In this document: positions 1-10,709 of the stretch, one piece after another | Position numbering within the stretch: position 1 is the first letter of the stretch | Layout: every line of letters begins with the position of its first letter | NCBI GenBank assembly: GCA_035277485.1 | Contig: DATEKK010000095.1 | Location: forward strand, 14,007-78,006 | Reading direction: 5' to 3' | Length of the DNA stretch: 64,000 nucleotides | From: JADGGM01 sp035277485 | Lineage (GTDB): Bacteria; Gemmatimonadota; Gemmatimonadetes; Gemmatimonadales; Gemmatimonadaceae | The notes under the pieces: model-generated | Told to the model about the DNA's origin: nothing | The model's database searches: none | The model's input: the letters and a program-made list of their open reading frames with translations, nothing else | Made by a program: the position numbers and the translations under genes

Positions 1-2622
1 CGCGCGCCGGTGCGAGCGCCCGACGCGGCCGCGCAACTGGTACAATTGGGCGAGGCCGAAATAGTCGGCGCGGTTCACGAACATTGTATTGGCGTTCGAT
101 ACATCGAGACCGGACTCGACGATCATCGTCGACACGAGCACATCGACCTCGCCCGACACGAAGCGGCGCATCACGTGCTCGAGATCGCGCTCGCGCATCT
201 GGCCGTGTGCGACGGCGACGCGCGCGCGGGGCAGCAGGCGCTGGATGTGATCGGCGACGCCTTGGATGGTCTCGATGCGGTTGTGGACGAAGAACACCTG
301 GCCGCCCCGGTCGATCTCGCGCGCGACGCCTTCGTCGATCAGGCCATCGTCCCAGGGCTCGACGAACGTGAGCACCGGCGATCGGTCGCGCGGCGCGGTC
401 TGCATGAGCGTCACGTCGCGAAGCCCCGCCAGCGATTGATGCAGCGTGCGCGGAATGGGCGTGGCGGTGAGGGTCAGGACATCGGTCTCGAGCTTGATCT
501 GCTTGAGGCGTTCCTTGTGCTTCACGCCGAAGCGGTGTTCCTCGTCGATCACGAGCAGCCCGAGGTCCTTGAAGGCCACGTCGGGGCTCAAGAGCCGGTG
601 CGTGCCGATCACGATATCGACCTTGCCTTCGCCTAACGCAGCGATGACGGCTGCCTGCTCTTTGGGCGTTTGAAACCGGCTCAGCGTTTCGACGCGCACC
701 GGGAAATCCGCCAGGCGCTCGCTGAACGTGCGGCCGTGCTGCTCGGCGAGAATCGTGGTCGGCACCAGCACTGCCGCCTGGCGCGCGGACTGAACCGCCT
801 TGAACGCCGCGCGCACGGCGACTTCGGTTTTGCCGTAGCCCACGTCGCCCACGAGCAGGCGATCCATGGGGCGCGGGCTCTCCATGTCGCGCTTCACCTG
901 GTCGGTGGCCGTGCGTTGGTCGGGCGTGTCCTCGAACAGGAAGGACGACTCGAGTTGGCGCTGCCACGAGTTGTCGGGTAGCGCGCTCTGCTTGGTTGCG
1001 GTGCGGCGCCGAGCGTAGAGGTCGAGCAGCTCCATGGCCATTTCCCGCAGCGCCGCGCGCGTGCGGTCGCGCTGATGCGCCCAACGCTTTCCGCCTAACT
1101 TGTGCAGGCGCGGCGGCGGCGCGTCTTCGCCCGCGTCGCCCGATCGATAGCGCTCGATCTGGTCGATGCGGTAGAGCGGGACGTTGAGCCGGTCGCCGCC
1201 CTCGTACTCGATGACCGCCGCTTCGATTGTGCTCTCTTTGACGAACACTTGTTCGATGCCGCGATAGATCCCGATGCCGTGCTCGAGGTGCACCACGTAG
1301 TCGCCGGGCTTGAGGCCGTTGAGGCTCTCGAGCGGCGCGCCGGTGGCGTAGCGGCGCTGGCGGCGGATACGGCGCTCGCGGCGGAAGATCTCGTGGTCCG
1401 TTAGGACACGGAGTCCTTCGGTGTGTCCCGACGGCGGAATGACGAACCCGCCGCTCACGACGCCCACGGCGAGCGCGGCCTCGCTGGCCGTCCATCCCGC
1501 TTCGTCGAGCAGCTCCTCGAGGCGCTCCGCCTGGCCGATGTTGTCGCAGAGGATCACCGTCGGTGTGCCGTCATCGACGATGCGGCGGAGCCGCTTGATG
1601 TCGCGGTCGACGGCCTCGGGCGGGCGGATCGCGAACCCGACGTCCGGCTCGTTAGGCGTCGTGTCGCCGGCTGCGTTAGGCGGCACGAGCGCCAGGACGC
1701 CCAGGCGCGACATGGAGGCCGCGGCGTCGTCGGGCGGCTGGAACAGCGCGTCGCGCGCGGGCGCGTCTTCGCCGCGGCGACGCGCGAGCTCGATGTGATG
1801 CCGCGCTTCTTCCCACGTGCGGCGCATCTCGGCGTCCACGTGCGCGTGCGCCGGCACGACGAGCACCGTGTCGGGCGGCACGAGATCGAGCAGCGATCCG
1901 CGCTCGGCCGATTCCGCGCGCTCGCTCGGCCGCGCGTCCACCGGCAGCACGAGCGCGACGTCGGCGTCCCGCGTCGAGCGCTGCGTGAGGATGTCGAAGT
2001 GGCGCAGCGACGCGATCTCGTCGCCCCAGAACTCGAGGCGCACGGGGTTCGCCATGCCGAAGCTGTAAATGTCGACGATGCCGCCACGCACGCTGAACTG
2101 TGCGACGTCGTCCACGAGATCCACGCGCTCGAAGCCCACTTGCTCGAGATGCTGCACGAGGTCCTCGAGCCGGTGGACGTCGCCGACGTGGAGCTCCAGT
2201 CGCGCGGTGCGCACCACGTCGGGCAGACGGGTGCGCTCGAGCACCGCTCGCGCGGTCGTAATGAGTGTGCGAACTCCGCCGCGAGCCACGCGCTCGAGCG
2301 TTTCGACGCGCTCACCGGCCACCTCGAGATGCGGCTCGACCTCGCCGAAGCCTTCGCGCGGCGGATAGAGCGCGGTTGCATCATCGTCCTGCAGCACCGT
2401 GAGGTCGGCGAGCCATCGCTCGGCCTCGGGGAGCGAGTCGGCGACCACGACGAGAAACCGCCGTTGGCCCAACTTTCTGCCTAACGCTGCAACGAGCGCG
2501 GCGTCGCTCGACCCCGGCAACCCGCCGATCGTGAGGCGGTGTCCGGGTTCGGGCACCGTATTGAGGAGTCGCGCGAACGATGTCAGCGACTCGATGGCGT
2601 CGAGCAGGCGGGGGAGCGGCAT
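1..2622 (-). CDS. mfd: Transcription-repair coupling factor Mfd (C-terminus beyond window edge)
   Basis: Mfd is a DNA translocase that dislodges RNA polymerase stalled at lesions and recruits UvrA. The 874 codons present read from an ATG at 2622 to the left edge with no stop; the family is usually about 1100-1150 residues, so the C-terminus is missing. An N-terminal UvrB-like region is followed near residue 435 by the CarD-like RNA polymerase-interaction domain (GDYVVHLEHGIGIYRG). The translocase has Walker A GDVGYGKTEVA near residue 590, DEEH near 690 and motif VI QLRGRVGRS near 862. The start overlaps the stop of the upstream BatA-like gene (TGATG), so translation is probably coupled. The family call is secure. 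Confidence 0.97.
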   Translation of the reverse strand, partial: MPLPRLLDAIESLTSFARLLNTVPEPGHRLTIGGLPGSSDAALVAALGRKLGQRRFLVVVADSLPEAERWLADLTVLQDDDATALYPPREGFGEVEPHLEVAGERVETLERVARGGVRTLITTARAVLERTRLPDVVRTARLELHVGDVHRLEDLVQHLEQVGFERVDLVDDVAQFSVRGGIVDIYSFGMANPVRLEFWGDEIASLRHFDILTQRSTRDADVALVLPVDARPSERAESAERGSLLDLVPPDTVLVVPAHAHVDAEMRRTWEEARHHIELARRRGEDAPARDALFQPPDDAAASMSRLGVLALVPPNAAGDTTPNEPDVGFAIRPPEAVDRDIKRLRRIVDDGTPTVILCDNIGQAERLEELLDEAGWTASEAALAVGVVSGGFVIPPSGHTEGLRVLTDHEIFRRERRIRRQRRYATGAPLESLNGLKPGDYVVHLEHGIGIYRGIEQVFVKESTIEAAVIEYEGGDRLNVPLYRIDQIERYRSGDAGEDAPPPRLHKLGGKRWAHQRDRTRAALREMAMELLDLYARRRTATKQSALPDNSWQRQLESSFLFEDTPDQRTATDQVKRDMESPRPMDRLLVGDVGYGKTEVAVRAAFKAVQSARQAAVLVPTTILAEQHGRTFSERLADFPVRVETLSRFQTPKEQAAVIAALGEGKVDIVIGTHRLLSPDVAFKDLGLLVIDEEHRFGVKHKERLKQIKLETDVLTLTATPIPRTLHQSLAGLRDVTLMQTAPRDRSPVLTFVEPWDDGLIDEGVAREIDRGGQVFFVHNRIETIQGVADHIQRLLPRARVAVAHGQMRERDLEHVMRRFVSGEVDVLVSTMIVESGLDVSNANTMFVNRADYFGLAQLYQLRGRVGRSHRRA

Positions 2623-4445
2623 CAGGCGGCGGTGGCGCGGCTGCCGCGCGCCATGGCCGACTCGGCCACGAGCGCGACGAGTGCCGCCGCGAGGAGCGGC
2701 GCGGCGAGCGGGCGCCGCGGTGCCGTGGCGAACACCGCCGTGGTGAATTGCGCGCCATCTTCGGCGGTCGTCACATGTCGCCCGCGCAGCCGCGCGGCGA
2801 GCGCCGTCGGGTCGAGGCGATGCAAGTCGGACTCGGACGGTTCGGGGTTCACGACCAGCGCGCCCGTGCGAGTGCCTGCGTGAAGAAAGAAGTAGGCGCC
2901 CGGCCGCGCCGGTGCTGCCAGCGAGTCGTCGGGCAGCGGCACGCGGTCGCCGTCCGGCAGCTCGAGCGCGTCGGCGCCCGTTGGGCGGACGACCATCGCC
3001 CCGGGTGTGGTCGCGAGCACCGTGCCCGCATCCGCGCTCAAGCGCTGCGACAGCACGTCGCCTAACCAGGGCACGAACGCGGCGCGCACGGGGAACGTGG
3101 TGGCATCCGGGGTGAGCGGCGAGCCGACGAGCACGTAGCCCGGTCCGCTCACGATCCATGGCTCGCCCGTCGCGGTGGCGAGCGTATCGGATCGCGCACC
3201 GGCGCGCGACGTGATCGGGTAGCGCACGGTGGCGTTGACGTCGGCGAGCGGCACCGGCGATCCGTTCGCGCCGCGCACGGTCGTTTCGCCGTGGCGCGCC
3301 GCGCCCAACCGCCAGGGAATGCCTAACCGTTCGAGCGCGCGGTTGGCGGCGCCCAGCTTCACGGGATCCGATGGGGCGACGAGGAGCGCCGGCAGCGCGG
3401 TGACTTCGTCGGCCGACGCGATCGTGATGTCGCTGCCGGTGCGCGCGCGCTCCGCTTGGATGAGCGATTCGATCGCGCTCGATACGAACGGCCCCGCCGA
3501 CGGCGCCACACGCACCGCCGGCGCGGGTCCGATCCACGTGGCAAACCAGCGCACGTCGTCGCCGCGCAGCTCGTCGGGCTCGAGCTCCACCGATCCCGCG
3601 GTCCAGCCGCGCTCCGGCGGCTCGGCGCGCACGAGCACCGGCTCGTCGCGCGTCACGGTGCCGCGCGCCAGGGTGCGGCCCTCGAGCGTGATGCGGTAGG
3701 TGGCGGAATCGGGCGTCATCACGCGCGCCTCGACGGCTCCGTTGGGCGTCCACCGCGCCGGCTGCGCGCGCGCGTCCACCACCGCATGGTTGGGCGGCGC
3801 GTCGCCGGCCGGCCGGTACGCGAACACGTTCACCGCGCCTAACGCAACCGGCTCGGCCCACGCGGTAGCCTGGCCATCGGTCACTACCGCCACTTCGCGC
3901 TCGGGCAGCGCGGCGCTCACCGCCACCGTGCTGGCGCGCGTCGTCGCGTCTTCCACGTCTCCGGCCCCGGCCAACGGCTCCGCGTGCGCGATGTCATCCA
4001 GAATCGCCGAGCGCGATCCGCCGCGCACGACGCCGTCGGCGGTGACCAGCCATACGCGGTCGTCGGGCGACGCGCCGCGCACCACCTGCGAAGCGCGCGC
4101 GCGCAGATCGTCCAGCACCGGGTGTCCCGACACGATCACCGACGTGCTCAGCGAATTGTCCAACACGACCGCCAGCGCCGTGGGCGCGTGCCCCGCTCCG
4201 GACACACGCAGCACCGGCCGCGCCGCCGCGGCGGCGATGCAGACGACGATCGCCATGCGCAGCAGCATCAGGAGCAGATTGCGGAGCCTGAGCTTGCGGC
4301 TGTGCTCTTTCTCGGCACGCGCGAGGTAGCGCACGGCCGGAAATTCGACGCGCACGCCGATGCGCCGCCTGAGCAGGTGCAGCAAGAGCGGCACGGCCGC
4401 GGCCGCGGCCGCCACAAGCCACAGCGGCGAGAGGAAATCGATCAC
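2622..4445 (-). CDS. BatA-domain membrane protein with vWA-like periplasmic region
   Basis: 607 residues. The N-terminus has the two-helix BatA arrangement: a hydrophobic segment at about residues 5-26, a basic loop with the FPAVRYL motif typical of the family, and a second hydrophobic segment near 58-80. A long extracytoplasmic region follows, with a von Willebrand A-like opening (VVLDNSLS near residue 93), and a last hydrophobic helix lies near 575-600. It overlaps the upstream DUF58 gene by 4 nt (ATGA), so the two form one unit. In other bacteria DUF58 and BatA proteins occur with a MoxR ATPase in aerotolerance-type operons. No MoxR gene is next to them here. The substrate or client is unknown. 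Confidence 0.8.
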   Translation of the reverse strand: MIDFLSPLWLVAAAAAAVPLLLHLLRRRIGVRVEFPAVRYLARAEKEHSRKLRLRNLLLMLLRMAIVVCIAAAAARPVLRVSGAGHAPTALAVVLDNSLSTSVIVSGHPVLDDLRARASQVVRGASPDDRVWLVTADGVVRGGSRSAILDDIAHAEPLAGAGDVEDATTRASTVAVSAALPEREVAVVTDGQATAWAEPVALGAVNVFAYRPAGDAPPNHAVVDARAQPARWTPNGAVEARVMTPDSATYRITLEGRTLARGTVTRDEPVLVRAEPPERGWTAGSVELEPDELRGDDVRWFATWIGPAPAVRVAPSAGPFVSSAIESLIQAERARTGSDITIASADEVTALPALLVAPSDPVKLGAANRALERLGIPWRLGAARHGETTVRGANGSPVPLADVNATVRYPITSRAGARSDTLATATGEPWIVSGPGYVLVGSPLTPDATTFPVRAAFVPWLGDVLSQRLSADAGTVLATTPGAMVVRPTGADALELPDGDRVPLPDDSLAAPARPGAYFFLHAGTRTGALVVNPEPSESDLHRLDPTALAARLRGRHVTTAEDGAQFTTAVFATAPRRPLAAPLLAAALVALVAESAMARGSRATAA

Positions 4446-5344
4446 GGGAGCCGCTGCCTAACGGCAAAGGCGCGCCGGAGCGGCACGCCGAACGGCGCAT
4501 CGGTGGTGACCACCTCGTACGCCGCGCCCACGCCCGCGAGCGCGTCGCGCCACTCGCCTAACGCACGGTCCACCGTTTCGCGGTACGCCGCGCGCACGTC
4601 CGCCGACGCCGCCGGCACCTCGATCTCGCTCTCCGGATCCACGAACAACGCATCACCGCGCGCGGGGAGATCGCGCTCCGCCGGGTCCATCACGTGCAGC
4701 ACCGCCACGTGGTGCCCCGCGTGCCGGAGCGCGCGCACACGCGCGATCACATCGGGCGGATCCATGAGCAGATCGGAGATGAGCACGATCATGCCGCGCC
4801 GCACGATGAGCCGTCCCGCCTGCTCGAGCGCGATGGGCGCGAACGACGCGCGCCCTGCGCCCGGATCGTCGAGTGCCGCGACGATCCGCTGCCATTGTCC
4901 CGTGCGCACGCGCGGAGGCACCGCGCTGCGCACCGCATCGTCGAAGCGCACGAGCCCGACCGCATCCCGCTGGCGCAGAAACAAGAGCGCGATGGCCGCG
5001 GCCAATCGCTCGGCGTACGCCAGCTTGGTGAGGCGAGACTCGTCGCCGCGCCAGGCCATCGACCGGCTCACGTCGAGCACGATGGTCGCACGCAGGTTCG
5101 TCTCTTCCTCGTACTGCTTCACTACCCACTTGTCCGCGCGCGCCGCGATCTTCCAATCCACGTAGCGCAGCTCGTCGCCCGGCAAGTACGGCCGATGCTC
5201 GGCGAATTCCACCGAGAACCCCTTGCGCGGCGATCGGTGCAACCCGGTGAGAAACCCGTCCACAATCCAGCGCGCCACGATCTCGATGCGCCCCAGCGCC
5301 GCGATCGTGGATGGGTCGAGCAGGTCCGGACGTGTCGACGACAT
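4442..5344 (-). CDS. DUF58 / von Willebrand factor A domain protein
   Basis: 300 residues. The DUF58 signature is clear near residues 50-80 (YLPGDELRYVDWKIAARAD, then KQYEEE). A vWA fold follows with a MIDAS-type DVSRS metal site near residue 93 and the second conserved Asp in VLISDLLMDP. It is a soluble, probably cytoplasmic partner of the BatA-like membrane protein encoded immediately downstream, with which it overlaps by 4 nt. DUF58 proteins usually work with MoxR AAA ATPases in envelope assembly or stress. The ATPase is not in this operon and may be encoded elsewhere. Confidence 0.85.
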   Translation of the reverse strand: MSSTRPDLLDPSTIAALGRIEIVARWIVDGFLTGLHRSPRKGFSVEFAEHRPYLPGDELRYVDWKIAARADKWVVKQYEEETNLRATIVLDVSRSMAWRGDESRLTKLAYAERLAAAIALLFLRQRDAVGLVRFDDAVRSAVPPRVRTGQWQRIVAALDDPGAGRASFAPIALEQAGRLIVRRGMIVLISDLLMDPPDVIARVRALRHAGHHVAVLHVMDPAERDLPARGDALFVDPESEIEVPAASADVRAAYRETVDRALGEWRDALAGVGAAYEVVTTDAPFGVPLRRAFAVRQRLP

Positions 5345-5439
5345 GGACGTGCAAATTAGCCGTTGGTCGGCGCTCTAAGGTAGCGCAACGCGCTCAGACC
5401 AGTGAACCGTAACTGAGTTTGTGGTCGCAAAGACGTGGC

Positions 5440-5688
5440 GAAGCGGGAAGCGCTCGCTGTCGCTCGCTGGGGGAAGCGCTGCGCTGGGGGAAGCGGCGGC
5501 GACGCCGCCTGAGGCAATGGAACAACATCGATGGTCTGCGGGACTGAAGTGCCATGCGCGAGCCCGCGCGATGCGGCACTCTCCACCCAGAGACAACTGA
5601 TGTCCTTCCAGTCCCCCAGGCGGCGTCGCCGCCGCTTCCCCCAGCGGAGCGCTTCCCCCAGCGAGCGACAGCGAGCGCTTCCCGCTTC
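5440..5688. repeat. Large palindromic intergenic element (72-bp arms)
   Basis: The left arm 5440-5511 and right arm 5617-5688 are reverse complements over 72 bp, with a single mismatch at 5481/5647. The 105-nt centre holds weaker inverted segments (ggactgaag at 5541, cttccagtcc at 5605). The arms are built from short purine-rich units such as gggaagcg and cgctcgctg. The element fills most of the 465-nt gap between the divergent DUF58 gene and lepA. Open frames run through it on both strands, but their arginine- and serine-rich products look like by-products of the palindrome and are not genes. It could be a REP/MITE-like repeat or a strong structural terminator. The rest of the gap holds a tatatt hexamer at 5770-5775, a possible lepA -10 element. 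Confidence 0.85.
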
Positions 5689-5809
5689 CCGATTGTCTCT
5701 CTCATGGGCGATCAAAATTCAAACGCAGCTTCTTGGAGCAAACGCCGCGAACTGCACCCCTCGCACGACTATATTTCGCGTTCATTCGACAGCCCGGTCC
5801 CGGGAGCCC

Positions 5810-7606
<1,797 letters not shown>

Positions 7607-7618
7607 GTCCGCCCAACG

Positions 7619-8659
7619 GTGACCACCTCCCTCGTCATCCAAACCTCGTTCCTCGGCGACACGGTTCTCACCACGCCGCTCCTGGCCGAGCTCGCGCGAC
7701 GCGGCCCGGTGGACGTGGTGACGACGCGCGCATCCGCCCCGTTGCTGGCGCACGATCCTAACGTTAGGCATATGATCGTGTTTGACAAATCGGGAGCGGA
7801 TCGCGGTGTCGCCGGACTCGCCCGCACGGCGGCGCGCATCCGCGCGTCGTGGCGCGAGCGCGGCGACGATCCACGAGACACGCACGCCTACCTCGCGCAA
7901 GGCTCGCTGCGCAGCGCGGCGCTCGCCGTTCTCGCGCGTGTCCCCGCGCGCACGGGATTCGACGACGCCGCGGGCCGCGTGCTCTACACAGAGCGCATTC
8001 CACGCCGGATGGGCGAGCACCACGCGGCGCGTTTGCTTTCGTTAGGCGGCGGACTCCCCTCGGCGCCGAGCGATGCGGCGTCGATCATCCCGCATCTCTA
8101 TCCCGGCGACGACGACCGCCGCGCCGTCGATGCCCTGCTCGCCCGGCATCCGTCCGATCGCTCGATCGTCGCGCTGGCACCCGGCAGCATCTGGGGCACC
8201 AAGCGATGGCCCTACTATCGAGAGCTCACCGAGCGCCTCGCATCGCGCTTCCGCATCGCGATCGTAGGCGGCCCGGACGACGCCGAGCTCGCCCGCGCGA
8301 TCGCTGATGTCGCCGGCGCCGACACCATCGACGCAACCGGCCGGCTCCGCCTCCTTGCGTCGGCGGAGCTCATTCGGCGCGCGATCATCCTCGTCACCAA
8401 CGACTCCCTGCCGCAGCACCTCGCCTCGGCCGTCGGCACGCCTACTATTACTATCTTCGGCCCCACGGTCACGGAGTTCGGATTCGGTCCGCTTGCGCCG
8501 CATTCGATGACGCTTGGCGTCGAAACACTCCCGTGCCGGCCGTGCCACCATCATGGCCCGCGAGTCTGCCCGCTCGGACACTGGCGGTGCATGAACGACT
8601 TGAGCATCGAGCGTGTGGACACGGCGGTATCGTTGATCGCGGCCCAGGCCACGCGCTAG
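7619..8659 (+). CDS. Glycosyltransferase family 9, ADP-heptose:LPS heptosyltransferase-like
   Basis: 346 residues from a GTG start 12 nt after lepA. The N-terminal motif SFLGDTVLTTPLL is the family 9 nucleotide-sugar glycosyltransferase signature, and the C-terminal half keeps ALAPGSIWGTKRWP, a fold-typical sugar-nucleotide site, and NDSLPQHLASAVGTPTITIFGPT. Such enzymes add heptose to the inner core of lipopolysaccharide at the inner face of the cytoplasmic membrane. The exact acceptor cannot be read from sequence. The stretch near residue 50 contains the perfect 12-bp palindrome CCTAACGTTAGG (7757-7768), a back-to-back pair of the recurrent heptamer. Confidence 0.9.
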   Translation: MTTSLVIQTSFLGDTVLTTPLLAELARRGPVDVVTTRASAPLLAHDPNVRHMIVFDKSGADRGVAGLARTAARIRASWRERGDDPRDTHAYLAQGSLRSAALAVLARVPARTGFDDAAGRVLYTERIPRRMGEHHAARLLSLGGGLPSAPSDAASIIPHLYPGDDDRRAVDALLARHPSDRSIVALAPGSIWGTKRWPYYRELTERLASRFRIAIVGGPDDAELARAIADVAGADTIDATGRLRLLASAELIRRAIILVTNDSLPQHLASAVGTPTITIFGPTVTEFGFGPLAPHSMTLGVETLPCRPCHHHGPRVCPLGHWRCMNDLSIERVDTAVSLIAAQATR

Positions 8660-8733
8660 TACCGTCCTGTCCGCCGCACTGATTCCGCTTACTTTTCGCG
8701 AGACCTGCCGGCCATCCTCCTGCGCGCACCGAC

Positions 8734-9732
8734 ATGACCAAAGCCCGAACCCGCTACATCCTCGGCGTCGATCTGGGCGGCACCAACATCGTCGTCGGCG
8801 CGATGCCCGAAGACGGCAGCCGCGAGCTCGCCATCCGCTCCGAGCCCACACACGCCGAGCGCGGATCGGAAGCCGTGGTGGACCGCATCGTGTCGATGAT
8901 CGCGCAGGTGATCTCGGACGTGATCGCCTCGCACGACGCCCAAACGCACGACTTCCTCGGCGTCGGCATCGGCGCGCCCGGTCCGTTGGACCGCGAGCGC
9001 GGCGTCGTGGTCGTCGCGCCTAACTTGGGCTGGCGCGACTTCCCGCTGCGCGACGCGATCTCCGATCGCATCCGGCTGCCCGCTACGCTCGACAACGACG
9101 CCAATTGCGCGACGCTGGGCGAATGGTGGCGCGGCGCCGCGCAGGGAGGGCGCAACGTGGTCGGCATCACGATCGGCACCGGCATCGGCGGCGGCATCGT
9201 GATCGGCGGAAAGTTGTATCACGGATCATCCGACGTCGCGGGCGAGATCGGCCACACCACGATCGACTCGACCGGCCGCTATTGTCGATGCGGCAATTAT
9301 GGATGCCTCGAGGCGTATGCGTCCGGACCCGCGATTGCGCTGCGCGCACGCGAAGCGCTGGAGCGCGATGAAGTCTCGGCGCTCCACAAGATGGTGAAGG
9401 GCGACCTCGACCTCCTTACGGCCGCGACCGTGTACGAAGCCGCGCACCGCGGCGACGCGCTCGCGCTCGAGGTCGTGCGCGACACCGCGCGTTTCTTGGG
9501 CACCGGCATCGCGAACCTGCTCAACACCGTCAATCCCGATGTCGTCGTGATCACCGGCGGCGTCACGCGCGCCGGCGATCGCCTCTTCGAGCCGCTCCGC
9601 GCCGAAGTGAAGCGCCGCGCGTTCCGCCCCGCGGTCGCCGCGTGTCGCATTGTCCCCGGCGCGCTCGAGGGCACCGCCGGTGTCGTCGGCGCGGTGGCCA
9701 CCTTCAAGCAACAAAAGTTAGGCGGAACCTGA
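8734..9732 (+). CDS. ROK-family sugar kinase (glucokinase-like)
   Basis: 332 residues. The ATP-binding motif GVDLGGTNI lies at the N-terminus. The sugar-binding and catalytic segment DNDANCATLGEWW is near residue 120, and the ROK zinc site CRCGNYGCLE is near 188, preceded by GEIGH. The C-terminal phosphate motif is present in NPDVVVITGGV. It probably phosphorylates glucose or a related hexose in the cytoplasm. A PfkB kinase starts 2 nt downstream. The four genes after that are also tightly spaced, so this kinase may be the first gene of the operon. A 74-nt gap separates it from the preceding glycosyltransferase. Confidence 0.92.
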   Translation: MTKARTRYILGVDLGGTNIVVGAMPEDGSRELAIRSEPTHAERGSEAVVDRIVSMIAQVISDVIASHDAQTHDFLGVGIGAPGPLDRERGVVVVAPNLGWRDFPLRDAISDRIRLPATLDNDANCATLGEWWRGAAQGGRNVVGITIGTGIGGGIVIGGKLYHGSSDVAGEIGHTTIDSTGRYCRCGNYGCLEAYASGPAIALRAREALERDEVSALHKMVKGDLDLLTAATVYEAAHRGDALALEVVRDTARFLGTGIANLLNTVNPDVVVITGGVTRAGDRLFEPLRAEVKRRAFRPAVAACRIVPGALEGTAGVVGAVATFKQQKLGGT

Positions 9733-9734
9733 CC

Positions 9735-10709
9735 GTGCGAGCCGTCCGATCGCTCGGCGTCATCGGCACCTTCGTTTGGGACACGATCTACGGACGCGAT
9801 CCCCGCAGCGCGCCGGTCGAGGAATGGGGCGGCATCACGTACGCGCTGAGCGGCCTCGATGCGGCGCTCAGCGACGACTGGCAGATCGTCCCCCTCATCA
9901 AAGTTGGGCACGACCTCATTGAGCGCGCGCGCGAATTCATGGGCACGCTGCGGCACACCGCGCCTAACGCATCGCTCATCGAGGTCCCCTACCCCAACAA
10001 CCGCGTCGAGCTGCGCTACGAAACGCACGAGCGCCGGTCCGAACGCCTCACCGGCGGCATCCCGGGCTGGAACTGGCTCGGACTCAAACCGCTGCTCGCC
10101 GATCTCGACGCGCTGTACATCAATTTCCTGAGCGGCTGGGAGTTGGACCTCGAAACGTGTCAACTCATTCGACAACACTTTCGCGGTCCCATCTATTGTG
10201 ATCTGCACATGCTCGTCATGTCCGTGCTGCCAACCGGATGGCGCACGTTGCAACCGCTCGATCGCGTCTCCGATTGGTGCCGGTGCTTCGACCTGCTGCA
10301 AGTGAACGAAGACGAAGTCACGATGATGGCCGCCGATCCCATGGCGCTCGCCGCGACCGCGTTGCACTGCGGTGTTCGCTCTCTCATCGTCACGCTCGGC
10401 AGCCGCGGCGCGGTGTACTTCACCGACAACTCGTTCGACGGCATCGGCGATCTCGCGCGACGTCCAATGATCGGCGCAGCGTCCGGACCCATCCGCACCG
10501 CTCTCGTGGCTCCGCCTTACGTGGTGCCGCGCGGCGATCCCACCGGATGCGGCGACGTCTGGGGCGCAACCTACTTTTCCCGTTTGTTGGCAGGTGATAC
10601 TTTGGCGGACGCGATGCGCGTGGCACATCGCGCCGCGGCGCGAAACGCCGAATACCGCGGCGCCACCGGACTTAGCCATCACCTGCGCGGAGAGCTCATC
10701 ACGCAATGA
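9735..10709 (+). CDS. PfkB-family carbohydrate/nucleoside kinase
   Basis: 324 residues from a GTG at 9735, 2 nt after the ROK kinase stop. The frame is open upstream, but that part overlaps the ROK gene and has no kinase similarity. The PfkB C-terminal signature is DPTGCGDVWGATYFSRLLAG near residue 270; the family consensus DTxGAGD is altered to DPTGCGD but the catalytic Asp is kept. The N-terminal half has the family's GG(I/A)xxxxA-like segment WGGITYALSGL. The substrate is not predictable. The last 4 nt overlap the STAS-ATPase gene, indicating translational coupling. Confidence 0.88.
   Translation: MRAVRSLGVIGTFVWDTIYGRDPRSAPVEEWGGITYALSGLDAALSDDWQIVPLIKVGHDLIERAREFMGTLRHTAPNASLIEVPYPNNRVELRYETHERRSERLTGGIPGWNWLGLKPLLADLDALYINFLSGWELDLETCQLIRQHFRGPIYCDLHMLVMSVLPTGWRTLQPLDRVSDWCRCFDLLQVNEDEVTMMAADPMALAATALHCGVRSLIVTLGSRGAVYFTDNSFDGIGDLARRPMIGAASGPIRTALVAPPYVVPRGDPTGCGDVWGATYFSRLLAGDTLADAMRVAHRAAARNAEYRGATGLSHHLRGELITQ

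Noticed and set aside
10..2484. Plus-strand open frames across mfd
   Set aside because: They are complements of Mfd codons; the minus strand encodes unmistakable helicase motifs.
5356..5715. 119-codon minus-strand frame across the palindrome
   Set aside because: It is created by the inverted repeat and ends inside the DUF58 promoter region; no recognisable domain.
5531..5809. In-frame N-terminal extension of LepA
   Set aside because: It lies in the palindromic repeat, is Arg/Ser-rich, and normal LepA begins at the GTG at 5810 with a ribosome site.
9297..10706. A 469-codon minus-strand open frame
   Set aside because: Antisense of the ROK and PfkB kinase genes; composition typical of a GC-driven shadow frame.
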